This document shows, piece after piece, positions 19,424-28,943 of a DNA stretch of 64,000 nt. Location of the stretch: the NCBI GenBank assembly GCA_963700425.1, contig CAVOXO010000003.1, forward strand, positions 186,001 through 250,000. The letters are read 5' to 3'. The position numbers and the translations under genes are program-made. A model generated the notes under the pieces. It saw nothing but the letters and a program-made list of their open reading frames with translations, searched no databases and had not been told where the DNA came from. Every line of letters starts with the position of its first letter. Position 1 is the stretch's first letter. Source of the DNA: CAVOXO01 sp963700425 (lineage in GTDB: Bacteria; Actinomycetota; Acidimicrobiia; Acidimicrobiales; Microtrichaceae).

Positions 19424-22400
19424 CAGCTGGGCGCCGCGCTCGTCGTCGCCGCGGAGATCGCGTCGCTGAGCACGGCGACGATCCTCGAACCGCGTCGTGA
19501 GAATCCGCAGAACTCCATGGCCTCGGACATCAGCTCGTCGTCGGTACGGAGGAGCCCGTCGGAGCAGATCCATCGCACGACGTCGGTGAGCTCGTCCTCG
19601 GTGTAGTCCGTGACCGACCCCAGGCGGGGACGCACCGGCGATGACGGCCAGCTCCGCATCGACCGGCCGATCGGGGCGGGAGGTGTCGGGGCAGCTTCGG
19701 CGGGGGGCGACACCGTGGTCGCGGCGCGTCGCGCTCCCTCGGCGCGGCTCTCCGCGAGTGCGGTGGCGAAGGCGTCGGCCACCCGGTCGGCGCCACCTTC
19801 GGGATCCGCGAACCAGTCGGTCGACCAGATACGACAGAACCGCCACCCCTTCGACTCCAGGACCTCCTGGCGGAGACGGTCGCGGTCCCGGGCCGCCGGG
19901 GAGGAGTGGTAGGACGCGCCGTCGGCCTCGATCGCCAGAACGAGGTTGGTGGGCTCCTCGGGGTCGGCCGCGGCGAAGTCGATGCGGTATCCCGAGGCGC
20001 CGTACTGCGGGTAGAGCACCAGACCCCGGGCTTCGAGGCGTGCCTTCACATCGAGTTCGAAACCGTTGAGCGGTGGGTGCGCCGGAGCGTTGGCACCGAG
20101 GTAGGTGCCCCCGGTGCGGGCGAAGGCGATGAAGTCGCGCAGGAACATCGCTCCACGGCTGGTCAGCCGGTCGGGGTCGAGGTCCGCTTCGGTGAACGCC
20201 GCGACGACGGTCATCTGCTCCTTGGCCCGCGACGCGGCAACGTTGAGCCGGCGCTCGCCACCCTCCGCGTTGATCGGTCCGAACCGCAGCGGCACCCGGC
20301 CGTCGGGTCCGCGGCAGTACCCGACGGTGACGATGATGCGGTCACGTTCGTCGCCCTGGACCCGCTCGAGGTTCTTGACGAAGAACGGCTCGTCGCGGTG
20401 GCCCTCGAAGAACCACTGGAGGTGTGGCCGATCGGCCAGCCGAAGCCGGAGTGCCTCGTCGATGGCGTCGGCGTGGCGGACCCCCGGGGCGATCACTCCC
20501 AGGCTCTGGTGGGCTCGGTGCTCGGCGTGGTCGAGGATCATCTCCACCACCGTCTCGACCTCCTCGTCGCTCGTGGGTCCGGCGGCCACGATGGGTTCGT
20601 CCTGGCGCACCTCGACGAAGGTCACTGCGCCGTCGATGTCGCGCCCGGGGAAGGTGAGCAGGGAGTTCGCGTAGATGAAGCTGTTGGAGAAGGCGATGAG
20701 TCGGTCGTCGCGTGACCGGTAGTGCCACGACAACTGCGTGGCGGGCAGAACAGAGGACAGGGCGTCGAGAATCGACTCCATCCCCGCGGTCATCGACGGG
20801 TCCGTCGGCGGGGTCGGTCGCGTCGTCGCCGGCCGCCGTCGAGAAGAACGACGTCGGTGGAAGCTGATGCCGGTCGCCTGCGACGACGACCTGGCGACCT
20901 CGCACCAGCGACGGCACTGCGTCGGAGGGCGGCACCTGGCTGGCCTCGTCGAAGATGACCACGTCGAAGAGCCCGGCGGTGGGCGGGAGGAGCTGGGAGA
21001 CCAGCAGCGGGCTCATGGTCCAGCACGGCCTCAACCCGATCAGCACGTCGGCCGCCGCGTCGAACAGCTCGCGGAGGCCGAGATGGCGGGTCTTCTTCGC
21101 CGCCTCGCGCCGGATGACCGCGGCCTGGTCGGGGTGGGCGTTGAGCGCGGCGACGGCCCGCTCGGCGGTCTGGCGCGCCACCCGGTCGGAGTTCGTCTCG
21201 ACGTGACGACGGTCGAGATCGGCGAAACTCGCAACCCGGGAATCGTGCACACCACCGTCGAATGCGGCGAGCTCGGGGTGACGACCGACGATCTCGTGTC
21301 GCACCGCCACCGCGTAGGTGAAGTCCAACCGCTGTTGCGCGGTCGCGGGATCGTCGTTGCCGGCCCGTGCCTCGTCGACGATGCCCCAGAGTCCGAGTCG
21401 GTCGAGTTCCCGGCGCAGTTGGCGGATCCTCGGGATGTGGCGGGTGTCGGCGGCGTGCTCGTGGAGCGAGTCGATGAATGTGGCGAGAAGTCCCGCATCG
21501 GAGTCCGCCAGGGATCCGACTCCCAGTAGCTCGGACAGGGTGAACAGGTCGGCGCCGAGCCCGCGAAGGGTGGTCTCCACCTGGTCGATGTTGTGGATCG
21601 GTCGCGGCGGCCCCGGCTGCGAGGCCGCCTGCTGCCATGCGGCAGCGAGCGCGAGGGCTTCGTCGAGGTGCCTGCAGCCATCTGCGGGGTCGATGTCCCG
21701 ACCCGGGATGAGGAGCGACTCGAACTCCTCGACGGCCTTCTTGTACGTCCGGGACAGCAGTGACGCCGACACCTTGCGCAGCCCGCCCGAGGCCGCTGGT
21801 TCGAGCCTCTGGCGGAGATCGGCGATGTCGGCATTCCACAGGAGGGTCGGATGGAAGACCGTCTCGAGCTCCTGGGCGCGGCGGGCCAGGTCGATGAGCG
21901 GCTGCCATTCCGCGACGGTCTGGGCGGGGCCGAGTCCGGTGTGGGAGGTGAAGTCGGCGAGAGCGCTCTCGGTCGCGGGGAGTGACCACTCCCTGATCTG
22001 ATTGACGAGCCTCACGGCTTCGCTCGAGTCCTCTGTCATGTCGAGGTGGGCGAGTGCCCAGGGCGTGTGTTCCTGGTTCAGATCGTGGTCGCCGAGCTGT
22101 ACCAGCTCGCCGATCGACTCACGGGCCCGGCGGTACGTGTCGTTGTCCAGGGTGGTGAGCCACGTCGGGTCGATCCGGGTGGTGCCCCGCACGGCGGCCG
22201 GCGTTCCGAGAATGGTGTTCTGGGCGTCGGCGAGGCTCATGCCCCACGGTTGGTGGGAGGCTGCGGTCATGGCGGCGTAGTTGTTCAACTCGTCCCGCTT
22301 CGCTCCGAGGTCGTGGTGGAGTGCAGCCGTGTCGGGTTCGGTCACGGAGCCGATGCGTTCGAGGGCGTCGCCGAGCTGGCGGGCGATCTCCCGTCGGGTG

Positions 22401-23488
22401 CCGGTCTTGGAGTGGAGGTCCTGAACGATGCCTCCGAGCCCCACGCTGTCGAGCCGCCCGATCACCGCGTCGATCGCCGCTCGCTTCTCGGCGACGAACA
22501 GCACCGTGCGCCCCTCCGCGGCGAGAGCGGCGATGAGATTCGAGATGGTCTGGGATTTGCCGGTGCCGGGAGGACCCTGGATCACCAGGTGGCTGCCTCC
22601 GAGGACCTTGCGGATGGCGACGTGTTGGGACGAATCGGCGGAGAGGACGAGGTGTTCGTTCTCGACGGCGATGCGTTCGAGGTCGGCGGCGGTCATCTCG
22701 ACGGCGGTGTCGGCCACGTCTCCGATGGCCTCGGTGTCTCCGGCGAGGGCGCGGGTGAGGGGGTGGGAGTCGATCGCGGGGGCGAGGCGGGCCAGGTCCT
22801 CCACCATCGGCAGCTTCTGGTAGGCGAAGTTGCCGATGGCGACGGGGAGGTCGTAGTCGAAGCCGGCGATGGCTCCGAGGTGCTCGGCCGTGCCGGCGAT
22901 CAGGTGTGCGGCTGCCTCGAGCCCGTCGACGGCGGCGAGATCGATGTCCTCCGCCGTGAAGGGGAGGGAGGTGGCGAATTCGGCGCGGAGGTACTCGACG
23001 AGCGAGGGGTTGATGAGCAGCTCCGAGGGGTCGGCGGTGAGGGTGAAGCGCTCGCGGGCGGCCCCCTGCGGATCGAGGCGGAGCGGAAGCAACAGCACCG
23101 GGGCCGACGGGATGGCACTGGAAGTTCCGGTGGGGTTGGTCCAGGTCATCGAGCCGAAGGCCAGGAGGCAGGTGTTGATGCCGCGCTCTTCGGCCAACTC
23201 CGCGGCCCGGCGGTGGATCGTGCGGGCCCTTCGCGAGGCGTCGGGACGGGCCGACTCGTCGAAGAGGGTGTCGAGATCAACGGTCGTGCCTCCGGCCAGA
23301 AGGGCCAGCTGCTCGGCCTTGCAGTCGCTGAGATCGAGCGTTCCCGCCCGCCGGTGGCGGAAGAACAGAAGTGAATTGCGACCCGACAGGTCGGTCAGCT
23401 CCGAGGCCCAGGCGTCGATCGCCGCGCTCACCTGCGGGCTGACCGCGTGTGGGTCTGCGCCCTCGGGACCCGCGCCGAATTCACTCAC
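19423..23488 (-). CDS. DUF4011-SF1 helicase-Vsr/MTES_1575 nuclease protein (one frameshift)
   Basis: About 1,355 residues. The N-terminus (WASELTDLSGRNSLLFFRH) is the DUF4011 signature. The SF1 helicase core has Walker A QGPPGTGKSQTISN near residue 303, FVAEKRAAID, Walker B VVIFDEASQVPPSDA near residue 843, GDRHQLPPTSFF, LSWHYRSRDDRLIAFSN, VQGDERDRIIVTVGY and LNVAASRAKEQM. A Vsr-like endonuclease domain follows (residues about 1144-1250): FELDVKARLEARG, PQYGASGYRIDFAA, LAIEADGASYHS, RDRDRLRQEVLESKGWR and RIWSTDWF. The frame breaks once near 20805; dropping one G restores DDPSMTAGMES. This architecture has been described, as I recall, as a single-gene anti-phage system (Hhe), though related proteins are widespread solitary genes in Actinobacteria. 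No methylase or other defence gene is adjacent. Confidence 0.85.
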
Positions 23489-23598
23489 CGTGCCGCAAAG
23501 CTAGTGGAGCGGTGTGACGGATCGTTGCGTTGGACCTCGGGTGGTCCCGATCCCTCGGCGTTGGCGCAGCCACTCCGCCTCGATAGCATCGCCCGCCC

Positions 23599-24727
23599 AT
23601 GCTTCTCGCCCTCGGAGAACTGCGCCGGGCCAAGGCCCGCTTCGCGCCTGCTCAGCGGGGCGGTCGGGTTGTTGGTGTTCCTCATCCTCTTCCAGCAGGG
23701 GCTGTTCGCCGGGCTCATCACCGGGTTCATCGGCGCGGTCGACAACCAGAACGCCCCCGTTCTCGTCTTCAACGAGCAGGCCCGCAAGAACGTCGAGGCC
23801 AGCTTCCTCCTGCCTCTCCAGGTCGAGGCCGTCGCCGCCGTACCCGGCGTCGCCGGCACCTCGCCGATCGGGGAGAACACCTACACCGTCGATGCCGGCG
23901 GCGAGCTCCGCGACGCCGTGCTGTTCGGCTACCAGCTCGGCGACCTCGGTGAACCACAGACCCTCGCCGAGGGCCGCCTCCCCGAAGGGCCCGACGAGGG
24001 CGTCGCGTCGGCCGGCGATCAGGACAAGGGATTCGACATCGGCGACACGGTCACCATCGCCGCCGACGGCGGGCCCGCCATCGAGGTCGTCGGTATCGGC
24101 CGCGACCTCCGCTGGAGCGTCGCGCCCACTCTCTTCGTCTCCTATGAGACCTACGAGGCCGCCCAACGTGCGGTCAACCCCGGGTCCGAGGTCGCGCTGG
24201 CGTCCCTCGTCGCCGTCGAACCCGAGCCGGGCACCGACCTCGGCACGCTCACCGACCGCATCGACGCCGAGGTCCCCGGCACCGAGGCCCTCACCCGCAC
24301 CGAAGCCGTCGAACAGAACCCCGGCGTCGTCGCCGTCAACCAGTCACTCCAGATCATCCTGGGCCTCGCCCTCCTCGTCGTCGCCCTGGTGGTCGGGTTC
24401 TTCTTCCTCATCCTCACCGTCCAGAAGGCCAAGTCGCTCACCCTGCTGCGCGCCGTAGGAGCCCCCGCCCGCTACCTGGTGCGAAACCTCCTCGTCCAGA
24501 TCGCCGCGGTCATGGCCGCCGGATCGCTCATCGGGCTCGTCGTGCTGGTGCTGGCCAACGCCGTCACCCCCTCCGGCGACGTCGCCATCCAGCTCACCCC
24601 CGGCGGCGTCGCCGCCACCCTCGCCCTCCTCGCCGTTCTGGCCCTCATCGGCGGGCTGGCCTCGATCCGCCGGGTGCTTCGCATCGACCCCATCCGCGCC
24701 GTCGCCGACAGCGGACGGAACCTCTGA
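23599..24727 (+). CDS. ABC transporter permease, FtsX/MacB-like, first subunit (one frameshift)
   Basis: About 376 residues with the MacB/FtsX layout: one N-terminal helix, a large extracytoplasmic domain and three C-terminal helices. It starts at ATG 23599 (MLLALGELRRAKARFA) and continues in the next frame with LLSGAVGLLVFLILFQQGLFAG; one extra C at about 23649 separates them. The periplasmic part contains GVAGTSPIGENTYTVD and a MacB-PCD-like region; the C-terminal half has IILGLALLVVALVVGFFF, LTLLRAVGAPARYLVRN and a final RRVLRIDPIRAVAD, typical of the FtsX domain. No clear ribosome site precedes the ATG. The stop overlaps the start of the second permease (TGATG), so the two are co-translated. 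Confidence 0.84.
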
Positions 24728-25830
24728 TGCGCATCGCCATCCGAGAGCTCTGGCGCAAACCGGGCCGCTTCGCCATCGCCGGCACCTCGCTCACCCTCCT
24801 CGTCCTGTTGTTGCTGTTCCTCGGTGGGCTGCTCGACGGCCTCTACCTCGGGTCCACCGGCGCCATCCGCTCGGTCGACGCCGACTCCATCGTCTTCTCG
24901 AACGACTCCCGCGAGTCGTTCCTCCGCTCCAGCGTCGGCCCCGCCGAGCGCACCGCCATCGAGGGCGTCCCCGGCGTCACCGAGGTGGGTGGTCTGGGCC
25001 TCACCCTCCTCGGCGTCACCATCCCCGGCGAGACCGACATCGTCGACGGCTCCATCACCGCCTTCGAGCTCAGCTCGGAGAGCCTTCCCGCCCCGCCCGC
25101 GCCCGGCACCGCCTACGCCGATGACCGCCTCGAATCGCTCGGCGCCTCGATCGGCGACGTCGTGAAGGTCGGCCCCGCCGAGGTGCCCCTCGAGATCGTC
25201 GGCTGGGTGTCGGACTCCAATTATCTGCTCCAGAACGGGTTGTGGGTCGACCCCGCCACCTGGCGCGACGTCCAGAACGCCAACCGGCCCGACGCCCCCG
25301 TGCAGCCCGACGAGTTCCAGGTGTTCGTCGTACGCGGCGACGTCGACGGAGACGGAGCCGCCCTCAGCACCGCCATCGATGACGCCACCGGAACCACCAC
25401 CAGCCTGTCGGAGGACGAGGCCGTGCTTGCGGTGCCCGGCGTCAAGGAACAGGTCTCCACCTTCAACGCCATCCTCGGGGTCACCATCTTCGTCGTCGGC
25501 CTGGTCGTCGGCCTCTTCTTCGCTCTGCTGGTCCTCGAACGCACCGGTATCTACGCCGTGCTGAAGGCCGTCGGCGCCCCCTCCCGGCGCCTCGTCGCCG
25601 GGGTCGTCACCCAGTCGGTCGCCGTCGCCCTGGGCGCCTATCTCATCGGCGGCACCCTCACCTGGTTGTTGTCCCTCGTCATCCCGCCCGCCGTCCCCTT
25701 CGAGTTCGCCGCGAGCCGGGCGGTCGGCCTGTTGGTCGCCGTGCTGGCCGCGTCGATCGTCGGCGCTCTCGTCACCTTCCGCCGCATCATCCGCATCGAC
25801 CCCGCCACCGCCATCGGCGGCGGGGTGTGA
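24727..25830 (+). CDS. ABC transporter permease, FtsX/MacB-like, second subunit
   Basis: A 367-residue paralog of the preceding permease: MRIAIRELWRKPGRFAIAG, a helix of Leu/Val, an extracytoplasmic domain of about 190 residues, then the helices IFVVGLVVGLFFALLVLE, AVALGAYLIGGTLTWLL and VGLLVAVLAASIVGALV and the closing RRIIRIDPATAIGGG. Two different permeases plus one ATPase make an asymmetric type VII ABC (mechanotransmission/lipoprotein- or peptide-export) system, similar to heterocyst DevC-like and YtrF-like exporters. Intact. No periplasmic adaptor gene is adjacent, as is common in Gram-positives. The transported molecule is unknown. Confidence 0.87.
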   Translation: MRIAIRELWRKPGRFAIAGTSLTLLVLLLLFLGGLLDGLYLGSTGAIRSVDADSIVFSNDSRESFLRSSVGPAERTAIEGVPGVTEVGGLGLTLLGVTIPGETDIVDGSITAFELSSESLPAPPAPGTAYADDRLESLGASIGDVVKVGPAEVPLEIVGWVSDSNYLLQNGLWVDPATWRDVQNANRPDAPVQPDEFQVFVVRGDVDGDGAALSTAIDDATGTTTSLSEDEAVLAVPGVKEQVSTFNAILGVTIFVVGLVVGLFFALLVLERTGIYAVLKAVGAPSRRLVAGVVTQSVAVALGAYLIGGTLTWLLSLVIPPAVPFEFAASRAVGLLVAVLAASIVGALVTFRRIIRIDPATAIGGGV

Positions 25831-25849
25831 GAGCCAGGAGAACCCACCG

Positions 25850-26521
25850 ATGCCTGCCCTGACCATGACCGAGGTCCGCAAGGTCTACCGCTCCGGCGAG
25901 GACGAGGTCGTCGCCGTCGATCACGCCAACCTCACCGTCGGCGACGACGAGATCGTCGCATTGCTCGGACCCTCGGGATCCGGCAAGACCACCGTGTTGT
26001 CGATGGCCGGAGGTCTGCTGGCCCCCACCGCCGGCACCGTCACTGCCGCCGGCGAGGACATCTCCTCCTATGACGCCAAGGCCCTGACCCGCTTCCGGGG
26101 GAACAACGTCGGGTTCGTCTTCCAGGCCGTCAACCTCATCCCGTTCCTCACCGCCCGCGAGAACCTGCTGGTCGTCTCGGAGATGAACGGTCGGCTGGGT
26201 CCCGAGGCGAAGAAGCGGGCCGACACCCTCCTCGACGAGCTGGGCCTCGGGCACCGCGCCAGGAACGTCCCACCCGAGCTGTCCGGCGGGGAGCGCCAGC
26301 GGGTGGCCATCGGGCGGGCACTGATGAACGAGCCGGGCCTGGTGCTCTTCGACGAGCCCACCTCCGCCCTCGATACCGCCCTCGGTGAGCAGGTGATGGA
26401 GCTGATCCGCACCGAGATCAAGGGCCGGGGCGTGGCCGCGGTGATCGTCACCCACGACGCCCGCATGGTCGACTTCGCCGACCGGACCGTGCACATCCTC
26501 GACGGCCGGCTCGAGGCGTAG
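25850..26521 (+). CDS. ABC transporter ATP-binding protein, LolD/MacB type
   Basis: A 223-residue nucleotide-binding domain 19 bases behind the second permease. Walker A is GPSGSGKTTV near residue 40, Q-loop FVFQAVNLIPFLTARENL near 90, signature LSGGERQRVAIGRAL near 145, Walker B LVLFDEPTSALD near 165 and the H-loop VTHDARM near 200. The family (LolD/MacB/FtsE) pairs with FtsX-like permeases, which fits the two upstream genes. AGGAGAACCCACCG precedes the ATG at a good distance. It closes the three-gene exporter operon. Confidence 0.92.
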   Translation: MPALTMTEVRKVYRSGEDEVVAVDHANLTVGDDEIVALLGPSGSGKTTVLSMAGGLLAPTAGTVTAAGEDISSYDAKALTRFRGNNVGFVFQAVNLIPFLTARENLLVVSEMNGRLGPEAKKRADTLLDELGLGHRARNVPPELSGGERQRVAIGRALMNEPGLVLFDEPTSALDTALGEQVMELIRTEIKGRGVAAVIVTHDARMVDFADRTVHILDGRLEA

Positions 26522-26674
26522 GGGGGAGTCCGCGATCCGCTGGTGTCGGCGCAGTAAAACCTGTGCGATCCCTCAAGAAGCACGGTTCGAGTGCCGACAG
26601 GGAACACGACCCCTCGCGAGCTTCGGCCTCGAACCGAAGGCTGGCCCGTGACAACCGAACGGAGAACACCCAAC

Positions 26675-27370
26675 ATGCGACGAGTACTGCTCACTCTCGT
26701 GGCCATGGCCCTGGTGGCCGCATCCTGTCAGAACCCCGTGGTCATGTGGGGACCGTGCTCGGGCGACGATCCGACCGGAACCGACGGAGAGTACGTGCTG
26801 CTGTGTGTCAATGGCCGGTGGGAGCCGATCATGACCGTCGGCGAGTACATCCGCCGGCAACAGGGTGAGGACGTGACGACCGCCCCGCTGCCCCAGCCAC
26901 CCACCACCACCACCACGACCACCGCTCCGACCACCACGACCACCGCTCCGACCACGACGACCACGACGACGACCACGACCACGACCACGACCACGGTGCC
27001 GGTGCCGCCACCGATCGTGGACCTCACCTACTCGGGGCCGCAGGGAACGTGTAACGCATCGGTGCTCCTGGCTGACGGCACCTTCGTCAGCGTGTGCCAG
27101 GGGGCGAGCGGCACGACCGGCGCCTTCGTGAACAACTTCGTCCCCGTCTGCGGGGTCGCCGGGACCGGTCACAAGAGGATCCTCGACGCTGCGGGCACCA
27201 TGTCCCAGGGTCAGAACACCGTCGTGCTGAACAACACGAACTGGACCTACAACGTGGCCACGGGCACGTCGTGGGACTTCTTCGACGTCGGCGAGGGTCC
27301 GATCACCGTCAAGTTCACGAGCATCACCGTCGACACCGAGGTCGTCTGCAACGAGCCGGGCCCGGTCTGA
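26675..27370 (+). CDS. Poly-Thr-linker lipoprotein of unknown function
   Basis: A 231-residue lipoprotein with a signal peptide MRRVLLTLVAMALVAASC (lipobox Cys18), a small Cys-containing region (GPCSGDD, VLLCVNGRWE), a linker of almost pure threonine at residues 77-107, and a C-terminal domain of about 120 residues with four Cys and GTSWDFFDVGEGPITVKF. I do not recognise the C-terminal domain. The start at ATG 26675 (GGAG ten bases upstream) is preferred because upstream in-frame codons give no signal peptide. The Thr linker is probably O-mannosylated, as in other actinobacterial surface lipoproteins. Its layout is shared with the gene at 48575-49363. Confidence 0.75.
   Translation: MRRVLLTLVAMALVAASCQNPVVMWGPCSGDDPTGTDGEYVLLCVNGRWEPIMTVGEYIRRQQGEDVTTAPLPQPPTTTTTTTAPTTTTTAPTTTTTTTTTTTTTTTVPVPPPIVDLTYSGPQGTCNASVLLADGTFVSVCQGASGTTGAFVNNFVPVCGVAGTGHKRILDAAGTMSQGQNTVVLNNTNWTYNVATGTSWDFFDVGEGPITVKFTSITVDTEVVCNEPGPV
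26903..26995 (+). repeat. ACC/ACG threonine-codon microsatellite
   Basis: Thirty-one codons of the lipoprotein at 26675-27370, nearly all ACC or ACG with two Ala-Pro interruptions. Such triplet runs are prone to slippage and length change. Confidence 0.9.
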
Positions 27371-27376
27371 CCGAAC

Positions 27377-27414
27377 GGCGGGCTGTCGGGTCCCACGGGC
27401 CCCGGCAGCCCGCC
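27377..27414. terminator. Stem-loop between convergent genes, possible bidirectional terminator
   Basis: A perfect 9-bp inverted repeat, GGCGGGCTG at 27377-27385 and CAGCCCGCC at 27406-27414, starts six bases after the stop of the lipoprotein gene and lies just before the 3' end of the convergent gene. There is no U-tract, which is common for actinobacterial terminators. Confidence 0.55.
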
Positions 27415-27431
27415 GCGGTCGATGAGGCGGC

Positions 27432-28046
27432 TCAGGTCTCGTCGCCGACCCGGAAGCGGCAGCGATCGTCGCCTCGGGCGATCGTCGTGTCGCAACTGAA
27501 CGGCAGGTCGGGCAGCACGCCCGACACGAACGGCTGGTCGACGGCGCAGAACACCCTTCCCAGTTCAGGGGATCCGAGCAGGGTCGTCAACGCCGCGTAG
27601 CGGCAGGACGTCACGTCCCAGCTGATTCCGGTGTCGGTGGTCACCATGTCGTCGATGCCGTAGATGCCCCGATGCTCGGCATCGCCCATCACCAACCGCA
27701 CCTGCGTTCCGAGCGACTGCATGGACCGGTCGGTCGGGACCCAGTCGGCCATCAGTTCCATCCCCGAGGCCACGATCGACGCCTCGACGGCGTCGAGCGC
27801 CACCGTCTCACCCAGCGGTCCCGACAGCGACCGGTACATCGCCACCGCGATCGAGACCGAGTCGTCGACCATGGGGGAGTCGCTGCGACCCAACTGCCGG
27901 CGGAGACCGATGAAGCGCCACATGGTCCCCGCCATGGCAACCGTTCCGCGCCATGAGCCGAGCGCCCGTCGGTGGGTCCGGTAGAACCCGCGGATGTCAC
28001 GGAGCTTGCGTGCCGGCGACAGCACGAACGGGGACGGGTCACTCAT
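27432..28046 (-). CDS. L-2-amino-thiazoline-4-carboxylate (ATC) hydrolase-like protein
   Basis: A 204-residue cytoplasmic protein. The C-terminal part (DVTSCRYAALTTLLGSPELG, then FCAVDQPFVSGVLPDLPFS, then TIARGDDRCRFRV) matches the ATC-hydrolase family pattern with its spaced cysteines and final GxDxCxF-like motif. ATC hydrolase opens the thiazoline ring in bacterial L-cysteine synthesis, but most family members have no proven role; many sit beside transcription or lipid genes. The ATG at 28046 overlaps the end of the upstream gene by eight bases, so the two are likely co-translated. Confidence 0.72.
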   Translation of the reverse strand: MSDPSPFVLSPARKLRDIRGFYRTHRRALGSWRGTVAMAGTMWRFIGLRRQLGRSDSPMVDDSVSIAVAMYRSLSGPLGETVALDAVEASIVASGMELMADWVPTDRSMQSLGTQVRLVMGDAEHRGIYGIDDMVTTDTGISWDVTSCRYAALTTLLGSPELGRVFCAVDQPFVSGVLPDLPFSCDTTIARGDDRCRFRVGDET

Positions 28047-28852
28047 CGGTGTCCCGCCTCACGATGACGTCGACCGACAGGTCGAGCGAGGTGGCACGGG
28101 TGACCTCGCCCCGGTTCGACACCTTCACGCCCACCCCTCCGGTCTCCATGCCGATGTCGTCGCGGACGTCGACGGCGGCCATGAAGCCGCGCGAGGTACC
28201 GGCCCGGTGCCTTGGGCGCATCGGTCACGTTCCAGGACCAACCGGCGACCGCCGATGCCGTTCCGCCCGGTTCCGGCATGAGAAACGGGAGGTGCCGGGG
28301 GCGGAATCCGCCCTTCGTCCGGCCGTGGGTTCGGACGCGCTCGACGTCGATGGCGGGCTCGCCGTCGGCGGCGCGCACGATCGCGACCGTCATGGTCGCG
28401 GCGATGGAGATCGTGTCGAACCGTTCGGGTCGGTCGGGGACCTTGCCCGCCGTCACCCGAAGCCACGCCTCGCTGCGTCCGTCGACGGTGTCGACCCCGA
28501 CCCCCCATCCGGAGAGGTTGAAGCCCGCGGGATGCGACGTCGACTCCACCAACAGTCCGGTGACCGCGACGACGTCGCCCGAACCCGGCCCTTCCAGGGG
28601 CCAGCGGACCTCGGCGATACCCGGCCCGTCGGCCGAACGCAGCTCCAGGTCGATCTGGTCGCCCTCGGTGCCGGGGATCTCGTCCCACGACGTGTGGGAG
28701 ACGATCACATCGGTCGATCGCTCACCGTTCGTCCATGGTCCCCCGACCACGTCGATGCCTCCGGGGACCGACGGATCGATCCGCATGGTGTGGAGGCGGT
28801 GGGGGTGCTTCTTCCAGTCGAAACCCACCGAGGTCAGCAGCGCCACAGCCAT
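28039..28852 (-). CDS. Conserved hypothetical protein, partner of the ATC-hydrolase-like gene (one frameshift)
   Basis: Unrecognised family of about 270 residues. It begins MAVALLTSVGFDWKKHPHRLH and includes VVGGPWTNGERSTDVIVSHTS, DLELRSADGPGIAEVRWPLEG and WSWNVTDAPKAPGRYLA, all polar and mostly beta by appearance, with no signal peptide or membrane segment. A frameshift near 28205 moves the reading to the frame ending RATSLDLSVDVIVRRDTDE with a stop at 28039. Several acidic and Trp residues occur but no catalytic motif I know. Overlap with the downstream ATC-hydrolase-like gene suggests they act together. Nothing else on function can be said. Confidence 0.6.
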
Positions 28853-28943
28853 GACATGACCCTAGGGGAGACCGGCGTCTGCACTGCGGGGCGGCGAGAC
28901 GAACCACGCCGCGTGAGCGCGTCGTGGCCCACCGGGTCCGCGC

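Noticed and set aside
22046..23374. A 442-residue plus-strand open frame opposite the helicase-nuclease gene
   Set aside because: Very Gly/Glu/Val-rich, no signal or domain, and it lies entirely opposite strong helicase motifs.
26728..27027. A minus-strand frame encoding a run of valines, resembling a membrane helix
   Set aside because: It is only the complement of the ACC/ACG threonine repeat.
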